A stretch of 64,000 nucleotides of DNA, from contig JAHBUV010000001.1 in the NCBI GenBank assembly GCA_019637915.1, positions 1,210,565 through 1,274,564 on the forward strand, in the 5' to 3' direction. Shown one piece after another: positions 1 to 9,752 of this stretch. The position numbers and the translations under genes were made by a program. The notes beneath the pieces were generated by a model. That model worked only from the letters and a program-made list of their open reading frames with translations. It did no database searches and was not told the origin of the DNA. The DNA comes from Pseudobdellovibrionaceae bacterium. Lineage in GTDB: Bacteria > Bdellovibrionota > Bdellovibrionia > Bdellovibrionales > Bdellovibrionaceae. Position 1 is the first letter of the stretch. Every line of letters begins with the position of its first letter.

Positions 1-20
1 GAAAAAATACTTCCCGGAAA

Positions 21-39
21 TGTCGATCAATTCGACAGG
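21..39. repeat. TGTCGA...TCGACA inverted repeat
   Basis: TGTCGA (21-26) and TCGACA (32-37) are separated by five bases, followed by GG. It lies just beyond the 3' end of the minus-strand thioesterase gene. Read on the minus strand it matches the element at 32277-32297 at 17 of the first 19 positions, and a looser version sits at 50459-50477. A second small inverted repeat, CCCCG/CGGGG, lies at 41-53. Either could act in transcript termination or be a protein-binding site; there is no clear T-run. Confidence 0.45.
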
Positions 40-66
40 ACCCCGACTCGGGGAAAGGCGGCGGAT

Positions 67-474
67 TTAAGGTTTCAAGCCGACGGCGGCCAGCCACTCG
101 GGCGTGGGTTCGATCAAACGGCGCGTTTGCAGGTCAAAAAGGCCGAAGGTGAAAACGGCCTCGGCGGCGACCGTGCCGTCCGCTTTGATCATCTGTTGCC
201 TCATATGGCCGACCTTGCCCGCGTAATCCAGGACCTCGCTGCGGATGACGATGCTTTCGCGCAAATGCAGCTCGCGCAGGAATTTGAGGTTCACCTCGAG
301 GATGACGGGGCCTTTGCCAAGCTTTTGGATTTCGCTGAAGCCGTAACCGGCGCGGGTGATGTTCTCCCAGCGCGCCTCCTCGAACAGGGCGAGGTAAGTG
401 GCGTTGTTCATGTGGCCGAGGGAGTCGACGTGAGCCTCACGGATCACGAGGGGGTAATCGGCCAGCCGGCTCAC
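67..474 (-). CDS. Acyl-CoA thioesterase (4HBT hotdog fold)
   Basis: A 135-residue single-hotdog-domain protein. The N-terminal motif HVDSLGHMNNATYLALFEEAR is the D-x-x-GH-x-N-x-x-Y-x-x-x-E-x-x-R signature of the 4-hydroxybenzoyl-CoA thioesterase (YbgC/FadM-like) family, which hydrolyses acyl-CoA thioesters in the cytoplasm. The start is taken as GTG at 474, whose last two bases overlap the TGA of phnE (GTGA, translational coupling). The frame stays open upstream to 564, but those codons lie inside phnE and are Arg-rich and unlike the family. It is the last gene of the phnDCE operon. The substrate is unknown, and a link to phosphonate uptake is not obvious. Confidence 0.85.
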   Translation of the reverse strand: MSRLADYPLVIREAHVDSLGHMNNATYLALFEEARWENITRAGYGFSEIQKLGKGPVILEVNLKFLRELHLRESIVIRSEVLDYAGKVGHMRQQMIKADGTVAAEAVFTFGLFDLQTRRLIEPTPEWLAAVGLKP

Positions 475-1505
475 TTGAGAGCCTCGCGCAAATAAGCGCT
501 GGCCTGGTCCATCGCCCACACGACCGCGGCGATCACCAGGATGATGCAGCCGACTTCGGGCCACATGGCCTGACCCTGATAGGTCATGAGCATGGTCCCG
601 ATCCCGCCGCCGCCGACTAGACCGATGATGGTGGCCATGCGCACGTTGATGTCCCAGCGGTAAACCGTGAAAGAGATGTAAGGCAGGACCACCTGGGGAA
701 CGATGGCGAACCAGATGGTCTGCAGCTTCGTGGCCCCGGTGGACTGGATGCCCTCGATGGGCCCGTCACTCACCGTCTCGACCATCTCGGAGTACTGCTT
801 CGCCAGCGAAGCCACCGAGTGGATCATCAGGGCGAGCATCCCGGCGAAAGGGCCGATGCCGACCCACACGGAGAAAATGATGGCCCAGATCAGGGCTTCG
901 ATGGAGCGCGTGACGTTCAGGAAAGTGCGCAGGACCAGGTACAGGGCGAAGGCCGGCGGGCTCTTCATGATGTTCTTGGCGCACAGGAAGCTCAGCACGA
1001 AGGCGATCGGGATCGCCAGCATGGTGGCCAGGAAGGCCATGAAGATGGTCTCGATGATGTTGAGCACGGCCCTGGGCAAGAGGGCGAAGTTCGGGTTCAG
1101 CAGGCCTTGGAACAGGCGGACGGCGCCGGCGAAGCCGTCCTCGTTCAGGAGTTCATACAGGGAGAATTTGGTCTTCACCAGGGCCACGACGAACATCACG
1201 ACGATGGTGACGGCCAGCTGCCAGCCGGAGAAGGTCTTCCACCAGGAGGTTTCCTCGAGCTGGGCTTTTTTGTGGGCCGGCGCGAAGATCGCCTCACCCA
1301 AGGTGCGGATTTTCAAGACGTCGTTGAGGACGGAGCTGAGAACCGCGCCCGCAACCATGGCGGCGAGGAAGATCAGCGAGTTGCGACCGAGCTCCAGCAT
1401 CTGACGGTCGGTCGGCTGGGCAATGGCGATCAGAAAAACGACGCCCAGGAAACCGAAGGTCAGGGAGTCGAAAACCGTGCGGCGGATCAGGGAGCTGCGA
1501 TTCAC
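471..1505 (-). CDS. phnE: Phosphonate/phosphate-type ABC transporter permease PhnE
   Basis: A 344-residue inner-membrane permease with several hydrophobic segments. Near the C-terminus it has the binding-protein-dependent transport (EAA loop-type) region around ...SDGPIEGIQSTGATKLQ..., followed by a Gly-rich stretch (GLVGGGGIGT) typical of PhnE. It pairs with the ATPase and binding lipoprotein encoded just upstream. It starts with GTG at 1505, with a GGAG ribosome-binding site 6-7 bases upstream, 11 bases after the phnC stop. At over 340 residues it is longer than a typical PhnE (about 260-290), with an N-terminal extension carrying extra membrane segments. Phosphonate, phosphite and phosphate cannot be separated by sequence alone. 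Confidence 0.9.
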   Translation of the reverse strand: MNRSSLIRRTVFDSLTFGFLGVVFLIAIAQPTDRQMLELGRNSLIFLAAMVAGAVLSSVLNDVLKIRTLGEAIFAPAHKKAQLEETSWWKTFSGWQLAVTIVVMFVVALVKTKFSLYELLNEDGFAGAVRLFQGLLNPNFALLPRAVLNIIETIFMAFLATMLAIPIAFVLSFLCAKNIMKSPPAFALYLVLRTFLNVTRSIEALIWAIIFSVWVGIGPFAGMLALMIHSVASLAKQYSEMVETVSDGPIEGIQSTGATKLQTIWFAIVPQVVLPYISFTVYRWDINVRMATIIGLVGGGGIGTMLMTYQGQAMWPEVGCIILVIAAVVWAMDQASAYLREALK

Positions 1506-1516
1506 TTCGATCTCCG

Positions 1517-2304
<788 letters not shown>

Positions 2305-2308
<4 letters not shown>

Positions 2309-3225
2309 TTTTTCATCAGATCGTCGACGGAAGTCCCCAGGGACGTCAGCATGGCGCGCACTTCATCGTAGTCTTTGTCCGTGGCTTTTTTCAGCTCATC
2401 GACGGAGTAGATTTCCTTGAAGGCGACTTTCCCCTCGGGCGTCGCGACGAAGGCGACGAAGGCCTCGACGATCTTGTTCTTCATCTCTTCCGGCATTTCC
2501 TTGCGGAAGATGATGGGATCGTTGGGGATGGCATCGGAGAGCTCGACAATCTTGATGCGCTTTTCGATGTCCGGGTACTGGGTCATCACCAGGCGGCGGG
2601 CGTCCTCGATGCCCTTGTCGGAGGGCGGGGAATAGAACGTCGCGCCCGCGTCGACCTGGCCCTGGTAGATCATCGAGACGACGGCGTCGTGTTTCATGGC
2701 GAAGACCGTCTCTTTGGGTTTGATCTGGCGCTCTTTCAGGGACTTCATCGGCAGCAGGTAACCGGAGGCGGAGGCCGGGTCGACGAAGGCGACTTTTTTG
2801 CCGTCGAGGTCTTTCAAGGTTTTGATGGGGCTGTCGGCCTTGGCCAGGAATTGCGATTGATAAGTGGCGAGTCCGTGACGAATGACGGTGAGGCGCGCTT
2901 CCGCGCCGTACTTCTCATGGGCCTTGATGTAACCGAAGGTGTTGATGGCGGCGACATCGGCGCGTTTCGTCCCGAAGGACTCCACCACGGCGATGTAGGA
3001 CTGCGGGATCGAAACCTCGAATTGATAACCCGTCGCCTGCTCCAGGTATTTTTTGAAGACTTCGGCGTTGGTTTCCAGCACCTTGGCGTCCACGGACGGC
3101 ACGAAGAACAGCTTCACGGGATTGTTTTCCGTTCCCAGCTCGGCCTTTTTCACGCAACCGGTCATGGCCCAGGCAACAAAAATCGCGGCGATCAAAACGA
3201 GGCTGGTCCTTGATGGCATCGGCAT
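2305..3225 (-). CDS. phnD: PhnD-family substrate-binding lipoprotein
   Basis: A 306-residue periplasmic binding protein of the PhnD/SsuA-like family. The signal peptide ends in a lipobox (AMTGC, Cys24), so it is predicted to be membrane-anchored. The body carries the PhnD-type segments FVPSVDA near the N-terminus, SQFLAKADSPIKTLKDLDGKKVAFVDPASASGY (residues about 125-160) and DAGATFYSPP. It is the first gene of the operon, with an AAGGAG ribosome-binding site upstream of ATG 3225; a second ATG six bases downstream is also possible. No C-P lyase or phosphonatase genes are in the window, so the ligand could be phosphate, phosphite or a phosphonate. Confidence 0.9.
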
Positions 3226-3290
3226 CGGGCTGGCTCCTTATTTGAACAACGAAGTGCGGGGAAACTAACAAAATCTCTTTCTTGAGCCAA

Positions 3291-3320
3291 GGAAAGTCTT
3301 TAGAGTAAGGAAGACTTTCC
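3291..3320. promoter_or_regulatory. 10-bp perfect inverted repeat between divergent genes
   Basis: GGAAAGTCTT (3291-3300) and AAGACTTTCC (3311-3320) are perfect inverted arms around a 10-base spacer, in the 113-bp gap between phnD (-) and the HAD gene (+). The 20-bp centre-to-centre spacing of the arms, about two helical turns, would suit a dimeric repressor acting on both genes. It could equally form an RNA hairpin in the leader of the plus-strand gene. It does not resemble a Pho box. Confidence 0.5.
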
Positions 3321-3338
3321 CTGAAGGATTCCAAGCTG

Positions 3339-4103
3339 ATGACGCCTACCACCAAAACTCTTCGTCAGATTCTGGTCAAGATCGCGGACAATCACGCCCA
3401 GGGCGTTGAGTCCCTCGCCGTCTTTGACCTCGATTCGACCCTCTTTGATGTGGGGCCGCGGCTGGAACGCATTTTAACGGACTTCGCCCAGGAGCCCGAA
3501 TACCAGCGGAAATTCCCGGAACAGCTGCGTTTTTTCAAGAATCTGAAAGTCCATCGCAAAGACTGGGGCCTGCAGGACGCCCTGGTGAGGGCGGGGCTGG
3601 CCGGGGAAGACCTGAAGGAATTCCAAGAGGCCCTGAAGAACTTCTGGCGACGGACCTTTTTTTCCGACGATTATCTTCACCATGACGTCCCCTACCCCGG
3701 CGCCGTGGAATTCGTTCAGAACATGCTCCACTGCGGGGGCCGTGTCGCCTACCTGACCGGCCGGGACGTGCATCGCATGGGCAAGGGCACGGCGGAGGTT
3801 CTGCTGAAATGGAACTTCCCCTTGAACGAGAGGGCCGAGCTCGCCCTGAAACCCCACCTGTCCATGGACGACGCCGAATTCAAGACCAACTGGTTCCTGT
3901 CGGTGCCGGAGAAGCGATACGGCAACATCTGGTTCTTCGAGAACGAGCCCGTCAACATCCACCACACGCGGCTGAAGGCGGCCCATGCCTCCCCGCCCAT
4001 CGAGATCGTTTTTTTCGACAGCACCCATTCGCGGCGCGCGGCCGCGCCCACGGACCTGCCCTCGATCGCGCACTTCCTGATGGACGACGAAGAGGAGAGC
4101 TGA
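3339..4103 (+). CDS. HAD-superfamily hydrolase
   Basis: A 254-residue cytoplasmic HAD-type phosphohydrolase. Motif I is FDLDST with nucleophile Asp30 and acid/base Asp32; motif II is probably the Thr of YLTGRD; a later acidic segment, WFFENEP, may supply motif IV. The nucleophile motif is not the DxAGT of phosphonoacetaldehyde hydrolase, so despite the neighbouring phn operon it is not PhnX. An AAGGA ribosome-binding site lies about 10 bases before the ATG. Its stop directly abuts the next ATG (TGAATG), so it is co-transcribed with the methyltransferase and hrpB. Substrate unknown. Confidence 0.75.
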   Translation: MTPTTKTLRQILVKIADNHAQGVESLAVFDLDSTLFDVGPRLERILTDFAQEPEYQRKFPEQLRFFKNLKVHRKDWGLQDALVRAGLAGEDLKEFQEALKNFWRRTFFSDDYLHHDVPYPGAVEFVQNMLHCGGRVAYLTGRDVHRMGKGTAEVLLKWNFPLNERAELALKPHLSMDDAEFKTNWFLSVPEKRYGNIWFFENEPVNIHHTRLKAAHASPPIEIVFFDSTHSRRAAAPTDLPSIAHFLMDDEEES

Positions 4104-4760
4104 ATGCTGTGGGTGGTGGCGACGCCGGTGGGCGATGCGAATGATCTGACCTTGCGGGCCCTGGACATCCTGAAAAACTGCGATGTGCTGATCTGCGAAT
4201 CCACCAAGGAAACCTCGCGCCTGCTGCGCGCCCACGGCATCAGCGGCAAAACTTACGAAGTGCTGGACGAGCACTCGAAACCCGAGGACGTGCACCGCCT
4301 GGCGGATCTGTGCCGCGACCGCGTGGTCGCCCTGGTGAGCGACGGCGGCACGCCGGCCTTCTGCGATCCGGGCGCGGACCTGGTGGCGCGCTGCCGGCAG
4401 CTGAACATCGAGATCAAACCGGCCCTGGGCGCCTCGAGCCTGATGGGGCTTCTGTCCCTGGCGGGGCGGCGCCTGGACCAGTTCGTCTTCCGCGGCTTCA
4501 TCCCGGCGGAAAGCGAGGCCCGCGCCCGCGCTTTGCGCGAACTGCAGAAGGAAAAGCGCGCCGTCGTCCTGATGGACACGCCCTACCGGCTGAAAAAGAT
4601 GCTCGCCGAGATGGAGGAGCATTTCCCGCAACGAAAATTGTTTTTGGTCCGCGACCTGAGCCTGCCGGGCGAGCGCTGCCTCGAGGGACGCGCCGCCGAT
4701 CTGCGCCGCGCCTGCGGCGACGACAAGGCGGAGTTCATGCTGCTCCTGCTGCCGGAGTGA
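4104..4760 (+). CDS. RsmI-like SAM-dependent methyltransferase (tetrapyrrole methylase family)
   Basis: A 218-residue protein starting WVVATPVGDANDLTLRAL, which matches the start of RsmI (16S rRNA C1402 2'-O-methyltransferase). A central SDGGTPAFCDPG corresponds to the SDAGTP...DPG SAM-site motif of RsmI. It is clearly shorter than usual RsmI (about 280 residues) and lacks the C-terminal domain. The PGPSA-type motif is replaced by ALGASSLM. It may therefore be a divergent paralogue with another substrate rather than the housekeeping enzyme. It abuts the HAD gene upstream and is 7 bases from hrpB. Confidence 0.7.
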   Translation: MLWVVATPVGDANDLTLRALDILKNCDVLICESTKETSRLLRAHGISGKTYEVLDEHSKPEDVHRLADLCRDRVVALVSDGGTPAFCDPGADLVARCRQLNIEIKPALGASSLMGLLSLAGRRLDQFVFRGFIPAESEARARALRELQKEKRAVVLMDTPYRLKKMLAEMEEHFPQRKLFLVRDLSLPGERCLEGRAADLRRACGDDKAEFMLLLLPE

Positions 4761-4767
4761 GGCCCTG

Positions 4768-7287
4768 ATGGCGGACCGAATCCCCCTGCCCATCGATGAG
4801 TTTTTGCCGGAGATCCTGCGAACGCTGCGCGATCACGACTCCCTCGTCCTGACCGCCGCGCCCGGCGCCGGGAAAACCACGCGCTTGCCGCCGGCCTGCC
4901 TGGATCTCGTGAAGGGACAGGTTCTGGTGCTGGAACCGCGCCGGATGGCGGCGGTGGCCGCGGCCTCGCGCATCGCCGAGGAGAACGGCTGGCAGACGGG
5001 CCAGGAGGTCGGCTGGCAGGTGCGCTTCGACAACCGCACTTCGGCCTCGACGCGATTGGTGTTCTTGACGGAGGCCCTGCTCGCCCGGCGCATGATCGGC
5101 GATCCGGAACTGAAGGGCGTGGACCTGGTGGTCCTGGATGAATTTCACGAGCGTTCCCTGCACACGGACCTGACGCTCGGTTTGTTGAAAGAACTGCGCG
5201 AACTCGGGCGGCCGCTGAAGATCGTCGTCATGTCGGCCACCCTGACCGCCGAGCGCATCGCCGGGTATCTGGGCGGCTGCCCGATCATCGCGGTGCCGGG
5301 GAAATTGTTCGAGCTGCGGATTCAGCATCAAAAGACCGCGCAGAAGATCCGCACGGACCACGGATTTTTCGATCACGTGGCGGAGGCCGTGAAAAACGCC
5401 CAGGCCGGCACGGCGCGCGACCTGCTGGTTTTCCTGCCCGGCGTGGGCGAGATCGAGCGCGTGCGCGAGCGCCTGTCGGACTGGGCGCGCGGCAAGAACA
5501 TCGATCTGGTGCCCCTGCACGGCAGTCTTCCTTTGGAGGAACAGCGGCGGGCTTTGCAAAAAGGCGCGCGGGCGCGGGTGGTGTTGTCGACGAACATCGC
5601 CGAGTCCTCCGTGACGGTGGACGGGGTCGACACGGTCATTGATTCGGGCCTGGCGAAATCCAACCGCTTCGACGTGCGCACGGGATTTTCGCGCCTGGAA
5701 CTCGGGCGGATTTCCCTGAGCTCCGCCGTGCAGCGATCCGGCCGGGCCGCGCGCCAGTATCCCGGGCGCGGCATCCGTTTGTGGAGTCCCCATGACGAGC
5801 TCGCCCTGCCGAAGGACGACGTGCCGGAGATCCAACGCGCCGATTTGACCGAGGCTTTGTTGTTCCTGGCCCAGCAAGGGGTCAGCGACTTCCGCCGTTT
5901 CTCGTGGTTTGAGGCGCCGGCCGCGCCGCTCTTGCAGGCGGCGGAGAAAACCTTGCGCGCCCTCGGCGCTTTGAGCGCGGACAACAAACTGACCCCGCGG
6001 GGCGGGAAAATGCTCCGCTATCCCCTGCCCCCGCGCATCGCGGGACTGATGCTGGCCGCGGAAGAGATGGAAGCGGCGGGACGCGCGGGAGCGGTGGATC
6101 TGGCGGCGAGAATCGCCGCCATCCTGCAGGAGCGCGACTTTGTCCGCGACGACACCGCCCGCGCCCATCGCGGCGATCAATTGGAGTGCGACCTTTTATT
6201 GCGCGTGCAACTTCTGGATTCCCTCAAGCCGCGCACGATCCTCGCGGCCGCGGATCAGATCCGCCGTCTGGCGCGCGGCGGGGGCGGCAAAGCCCCCTCC
6301 CCGGCGCAAATCCCCTTGTTGCTCCGGGAACTTTTGATCCGCGCCTTCGCCGATCGTCTCTGCCGGCGCCGCGGACAGAGCGATCGCGCCCTGATGATGG
6401 GCGGACGGGGCGTGAAGCTCGCGCCGGAGTCCCTGGTGCGCGATTCGGAATTCCTGATCGCCGTGCAAGGGGTGGAAGGACTCACCGACGCCGAGACCGT
6501 CATCCGGATCGCCTGCGGCTTCGACAAGGATTTCGTGCTGAAGCACTTCGCCGACCGCATCGAGAAACGCCAGGATCTGTTCGTGGACGAAGGCAAGGGA
6601 ACGATCTTCCTGCGCGAAGCCCGCTATCTGGACGATCTGCCCCTGGAGGAAGCCAATCTGTCTCCCGCCCCGCCCGACCGGATCGCGGCGAAGCTGCCGG
6701 AACTGCTGGTGGCGCGTTTTCCCGACGTGCTGAAGCGCCACGAAGATCTGGCCTCCTGGATGGCGCGCTGGAATTACCTGAAACGACGCTCGGCGGAGCT
6801 GGGCCGCCCCGTGGACTTCGACTTCTCGCCGGCCGCGCTGAAAAGCGTTTTTGAAGAAGCCGCTTACGGGGAGAAATCCTTTGAGGCCGTGCTGGGAAAA
6901 GACCTGATTTATTTTTTCGAATCCGCCCTGCCGCCGGAAGAGGCGCGGCGACTGCGCGAAGAAACCCCGGACAAGATCGAGGTGCCCACGGGCAACCGCC
7001 TGAAGCTGCATTACCCGGAAGACAAAGAGCCTTATCTGGAAGTGCGTTTGCAGGAGGTCTTCGGCTGGCTGGAAACCCCGAAGATTCTGGACGGGCAGGT
7101 CAGCATCACGCTGCACCTGCTGGGACCGAATTACCGGCCCGTGCAGGTGACGGCGAATCTGCGCAGCTTCTGGCAGAACGGCTATCCGGAGGTTCGCAAG
7201 GAGCTGCGGGCCCGCTACCCGAAGCACTCCTGGCCGGACGACCCGCTCACGGCGCGGCCGGAAGCCAAGGGGCGGCCGCGCCGCTGA
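4768..7287 (+). CDS. hrpB: ATP-dependent helicase HrpB
   Basis: An 839-residue DEAH-type superfamily 2 helicase. Walker A is APGAGKTT (Lys36-Thr37), motif II is DEFHERS (from residue 124), motif III is MSATL, and motif VI is in SVQRSGRAARQYPG. The domain order (two RecA folds, then a long helical and C-terminal HrpB region) and the length fit HrpB. Its cellular role is poorly defined in bacteria, with RNA substrates assumed from the family. GAGG precedes the ATG at 4768. It is the last gene of the three-gene plus-strand unit and converges on the minus-strand secreted-protein gene 9 bases away, with no obvious terminator between them. Confidence 0.93.
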   Translation: MADRIPLPIDEFLPEILRTLRDHDSLVLTAAPGAGKTTRLPPACLDLVKGQVLVLEPRRMAAVAAASRIAEENGWQTGQEVGWQVRFDNRTSASTRLVFLTEALLARRMIGDPELKGVDLVVLDEFHERSLHTDLTLGLLKELRELGRPLKIVVMSATLTAERIAGYLGGCPIIAVPGKLFELRIQHQKTAQKIRTDHGFFDHVAEAVKNAQAGTARDLLVFLPGVGEIERVRERLSDWARGKNIDLVPLHGSLPLEEQRRALQKGARARVVLSTNIAESSVTVDGVDTVIDSGLAKSNRFDVRTGFSRLELGRISLSSAVQRSGRAARQYPGRGIRLWSPHDELALPKDDVPEIQRADLTEALLFLAQQGVSDFRRFSWFEAPAAPLLQAAEKTLRALGALSADNKLTPRGGKMLRYPLPPRIAGLMLAAEEMEAAGRAGAVDLAARIAAILQERDFVRDDTARAHRGDQLECDLLLRVQLLDSLKPRTILAAADQIRRLARGGGGKAPSPAQIPLLLRELLIRAFADRLCRRRGQSDRALMMGGRGVKLAPESLVRDSEFLIAVQGVEGLTDAETVIRIACGFDKDFVLKHFADRIEKRQDLFVDEGKGTIFLREARYLDDLPLEEANLSPAPPDRIAAKLPELLVARFPDVLKRHEDLASWMARWNYLKRRSAELGRPVDFDFSPAALKSVFEEAAYGEKSFEAVLGKDLIYFFESALPPEEARRLREETPDKIEVPTGNRLKLHYPEDKEPYLEVRLQEVFGWLETPKILDGQVSITLHLLGPNYRPVQVTANLRSFWQNGYPEVRKELRARYPKHSWPDDPLTARPEAKGRPRR

Positions 7288-7296
7288 GGCGGGCCC

Positions 7297-8934
7297 TCAA
7301 TCCGCGGGGCAGACGTTCTGCCAGTTCCGACCCATCGTCGCGTGCCGGCACTCGGTCACCCGGCCCCCGTCATCGATCAGGACTTCGGCGTCCTTTTGAT
7401 AATTCATGTCGAGCCCCAGGGACGACGGCAGCCGCGCCGGCGCGGCCAGACGCAAGGACACCATGCCCGGTTTCTCCGTGGAGAACGCGACGGCGGTGAC
7501 CGACAGCGGCTGACTGGACAGCTTTCGCCACTTCAGCGCGAAGGGCGACCGGGAACGCACGTGCCGGATCTGGCCGGCGGCCTCGAGCTGAATGTCCGCG
7601 TCCCGCGTTTCGAAGCTTTCCCCCCAAAGGGTCAGGGTGACTTTTTCGTCGCGCAGGATCACCCGCACGGCGCCGTTTTCGGACAGGTGATAAAGAGACA
7701 CCCGGCGCTTTTCACCCTGAAACGTCACGTGGCCGCTCACGATGCGCGAGGCGAAGTTCAGGCGCCCTTGCGGATCGAGTCCCACCGGGCCTTGCGCCAC
7801 CACGTCATGGTCCGGACCGACGAAGCGGGCGGCTTTCGCGAGCAGGCAGCGTTTGGTCGCGCCGTTTTCGTGGAAGGTCAGCATGCCCCGGCAGGAGGTT
7901 TCCCAGCGCGGCGACGCGGCCGTCACCTGATTGGCGTTCAGGGACTGCAGGCGGCCGTTCGCGTGGAAGCGCACGGCCTGACCAAGAACATGGTGCACGG
8001 TCAGATCACCCACCGTGAAACGGTGCTGGCGGGCGGTGGTGATTTTCTTCAGCACCGCGCGGCCTTCGCTGTCCGGATGGAAGCGGATCTCGCCGGCGAC
8101 GGCGATGTCCTGCCCGTTCCACGGCACGGATTGGAGCGGCTGGTCTTTGTCCCAGGCCGGGGCGGCCGGCGTGACGAAGGCTTCGCTGACCTCCCCGTTC
8201 GCAGCGAATTCCGGGGTCACGCGACGGGCGCAGGGGTCGGCGTTTTGGCCGCGGCAGAAACTCAGGTTCAAGCCGTGGGCGTCGTAATCGGGCAGGCCGA
8301 TTTTCCGCGCCAGTTCGATGTAGTCGCGCGAGGACAGGGACTTCAGGCGATCCCCGAAGATCAGGGAGTTGAAATAGCGCACGGGAACGGAGTTCACCGC
8401 CCCGGCCACGCGCATTTCACGCCAGATCAGCTCGTGCAGGATCAAAGCCGCGCGGTCGTCGTCGCTGATCGCCGCCCACAGATCGGCGTCGATCACGTAG
8501 CGCGGATCCTGGTCGAACTTCGGGTCTTTCTGGATGATGATCTGCTCTTTGCGGCAGTTCCGCTCGAGGAACAGCTCGTCCGAATCCGGGATGTCGCTCA
8601 GCACTTTGCCGCGCACGAAGGCCGCCTCCTGCCGGAAGGCCGCGAAGAAGCGCTCGTAGCGGGCGGCGCGCGAGGGATTCAAGGGGCGCAGCCGCGAGAT
8701 CGCCAGGGACACTTTCCGCTCCAGGCTCAATTCCGCTCCGCCGAGATCGAGCCGGATGCCGCGAACGTCGCGGGCCTCGGACACGTCCAGGGCTTCCGTC
8801 TTCAGGCGCAGGGCCGGATCTTCCGGGGAGAAGCAAGAGACCACGTCGCCGCCGATGCCGATGTCATGGCCCTCCACGCGGGCTTGAGCGGTCAGGGACA
8901 GGCTCAACAGGGTCAAGATCAGGGCGGTTTTCAT
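7297..8934 (-). CDS. Large secreted protein of unknown function, coupled to a TIGR02147 regulator
   Basis: A 545-residue protein with a clean signal peptide (MKTALILTLLSLSLTAQA), predicted to be periplasmic or exported. I do not recognise a named family. The first half contains a helical segment with LILHELIWREM, a His-Glu pair in a helix, followed by VPVRYFNSLIF. The second half (from about residue 250) looks like repeated short beta-strand units with RFHPDSEG/RFHANGRLQ/TFHENGATK-type motifs, suggesting a beta-solenoid or MORN-like repeat. The ATG overlaps the stop of the upstream TIGR02147 gene (ATGA), with a GGAGAG ribosome-binding site inside that gene, so the two are translated together. 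Confidence 0.7.
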   Translation of the reverse strand: MKTALILTLLSLSLTAQARVEGHDIGIGGDVVSCFSPEDPALRLKTEALDVSEARDVRGIRLDLGGAELSLERKVSLAISRLRPLNPSRAARYERFFAAFRQEAAFVRGKVLSDIPDSDELFLERNCRKEQIIIQKDPKFDQDPRYVIDADLWAAISDDDRAALILHELIWREMRVAGAVNSVPVRYFNSLIFGDRLKSLSSRDYIELARKIGLPDYDAHGLNLSFCRGQNADPCARRVTPEFAANGEVSEAFVTPAAPAWDKDQPLQSVPWNGQDIAVAGEIRFHPDSEGRAVLKKITTARQHRFTVGDLTVHHVLGQAVRFHANGRLQSLNANQVTAASPRWETSCRGMLTFHENGATKRCLLAKAARFVGPDHDVVAQGPVGLDPQGRLNFASRIVSGHVTFQGEKRRVSLYHLSENGAVRVILRDEKVTLTLWGESFETRDADIQLEAAGQIRHVRSRSPFALKWRKLSSQPLSVTAVAFSTEKPGMVSLRLAAPARLPSSLGLDMNYQKDAEVLIDDGGRVTECRHATMGRNWQNVCPAD

Positions 8935-9752
8935 TGGCTCTCCTTCTGGTCCAAGGGGAAGAAATTCACATTCAGGCAGTAGACGCGGTCCTTGACCGGG
9001 GTCTCCTCCATCTCGCGGTTCAGTCGGCGGCGGAACTCCTTGATCATCTCGCGCACTTTCGGCAAAGCCGCTTCCGGCACGGCCACGGTGAGGGAGGTCA
9101 TGTCACGCTCGGCGACGGCGACGTTTTCCATGGCGTCGATGGCTTTTTCCATCAGCAGGCGGTGGTGGCGTCGCACGTCGCGGGTGGGCACGCCGGACGA
9201 CAACCCCAGGCTGACGTCGATGCGTTTCCAGGTGCCGTCGCTGTTTTTCTCGAGCATGCCGAAGGCCGCCAGGCGCTCCATGAATTCCAGCGCGGCGTTT
9301 TCCTCCAGACCGAAGCGGCGGGCCACCGCCGCGGCCGTGCCGGGGAATCCCTTCGTCAGGAACGCCTCGTGGATGGCCAGATGCTGCCAGTCCGAGATGA
9401 TCTTGAATTTTTCCACTTCGATCTCGCTGAAGCCGTGCTGCGCTTCGAGGGTTTTCAGCTCCTCGCGCGCTTGTTCGCGGCGCAAGGGGCTGCGGGCGTG
9501 CTCCGCCTCCACCATGGCCACGAAGTGCCGACGCTCCTGGCTGTTCAGGCGCAGCTTCAGCGCCACCGCCCCCGCCATGGCGCCGGACAGGCCGCAGCGG
9601 CCGCGCAGGATCTCCGACAATTTGCCGGGCTGCAGGCCGAGGTCGCGGGCGAAAGCGCGCAACGAGTAACGGGGATTGCGCTGGCAGCGGTCTTCCATTT
9701 CACGGGCCAGGGCCAATCGGTATCCAACGGGTTTTGGTGTCTGCGTTTCCAT
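8931..9752 (-). CDS. TIGR02147 / DUF4423-type regulator
   Basis: A 273-residue protein with an N-terminal helix-turn-helix region (YSLRAFARDLGLQPGKLSEILRG) and a C-terminal domain ending in VYCLNVNFFPL. This is the architecture of the TIGR02147 family, common and highly multiplied in Bdellovibrionota and Fibrobacterota. The family is thought to be regulatory, but its ligands are unknown. It is the first gene of a two-gene unit with the secreted 545-residue protein. No good ribosome-binding site precedes ATG 9752, so an alternative start or a weak leader is possible. Confidence 0.85.
   Translation of the reverse strand: METQTPKPVGYRLALAREMEDRCQRNPRYSLRAFARDLGLQPGKLSEILRGRCGLSGAMAGAVALKLRLNSQERRHFVAMVEAEHARSPLRREQAREELKTLEAQHGFSEIEVEKFKIISDWQHLAIHEAFLTKGFPGTAAAVARRFGLEENAALEFMERLAAFGMLEKNSDGTWKRIDVSLGLSSGVPTRDVRRHHRLLMEKAIDAMENVAVAERDMTSLTVAVPEAALPKVREMIKEFRRRLNREMEETPVKDRVYCLNVNFFPLDQKESQ

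Noticed and set aside
3226-3338. A PhnX/phosphonatase link between the phn operon and the HAD gene.
   Set aside because: The HAD nucleophile motif is DLDST, not the DxAGT of phosphonoacetaldehyde hydrolase.
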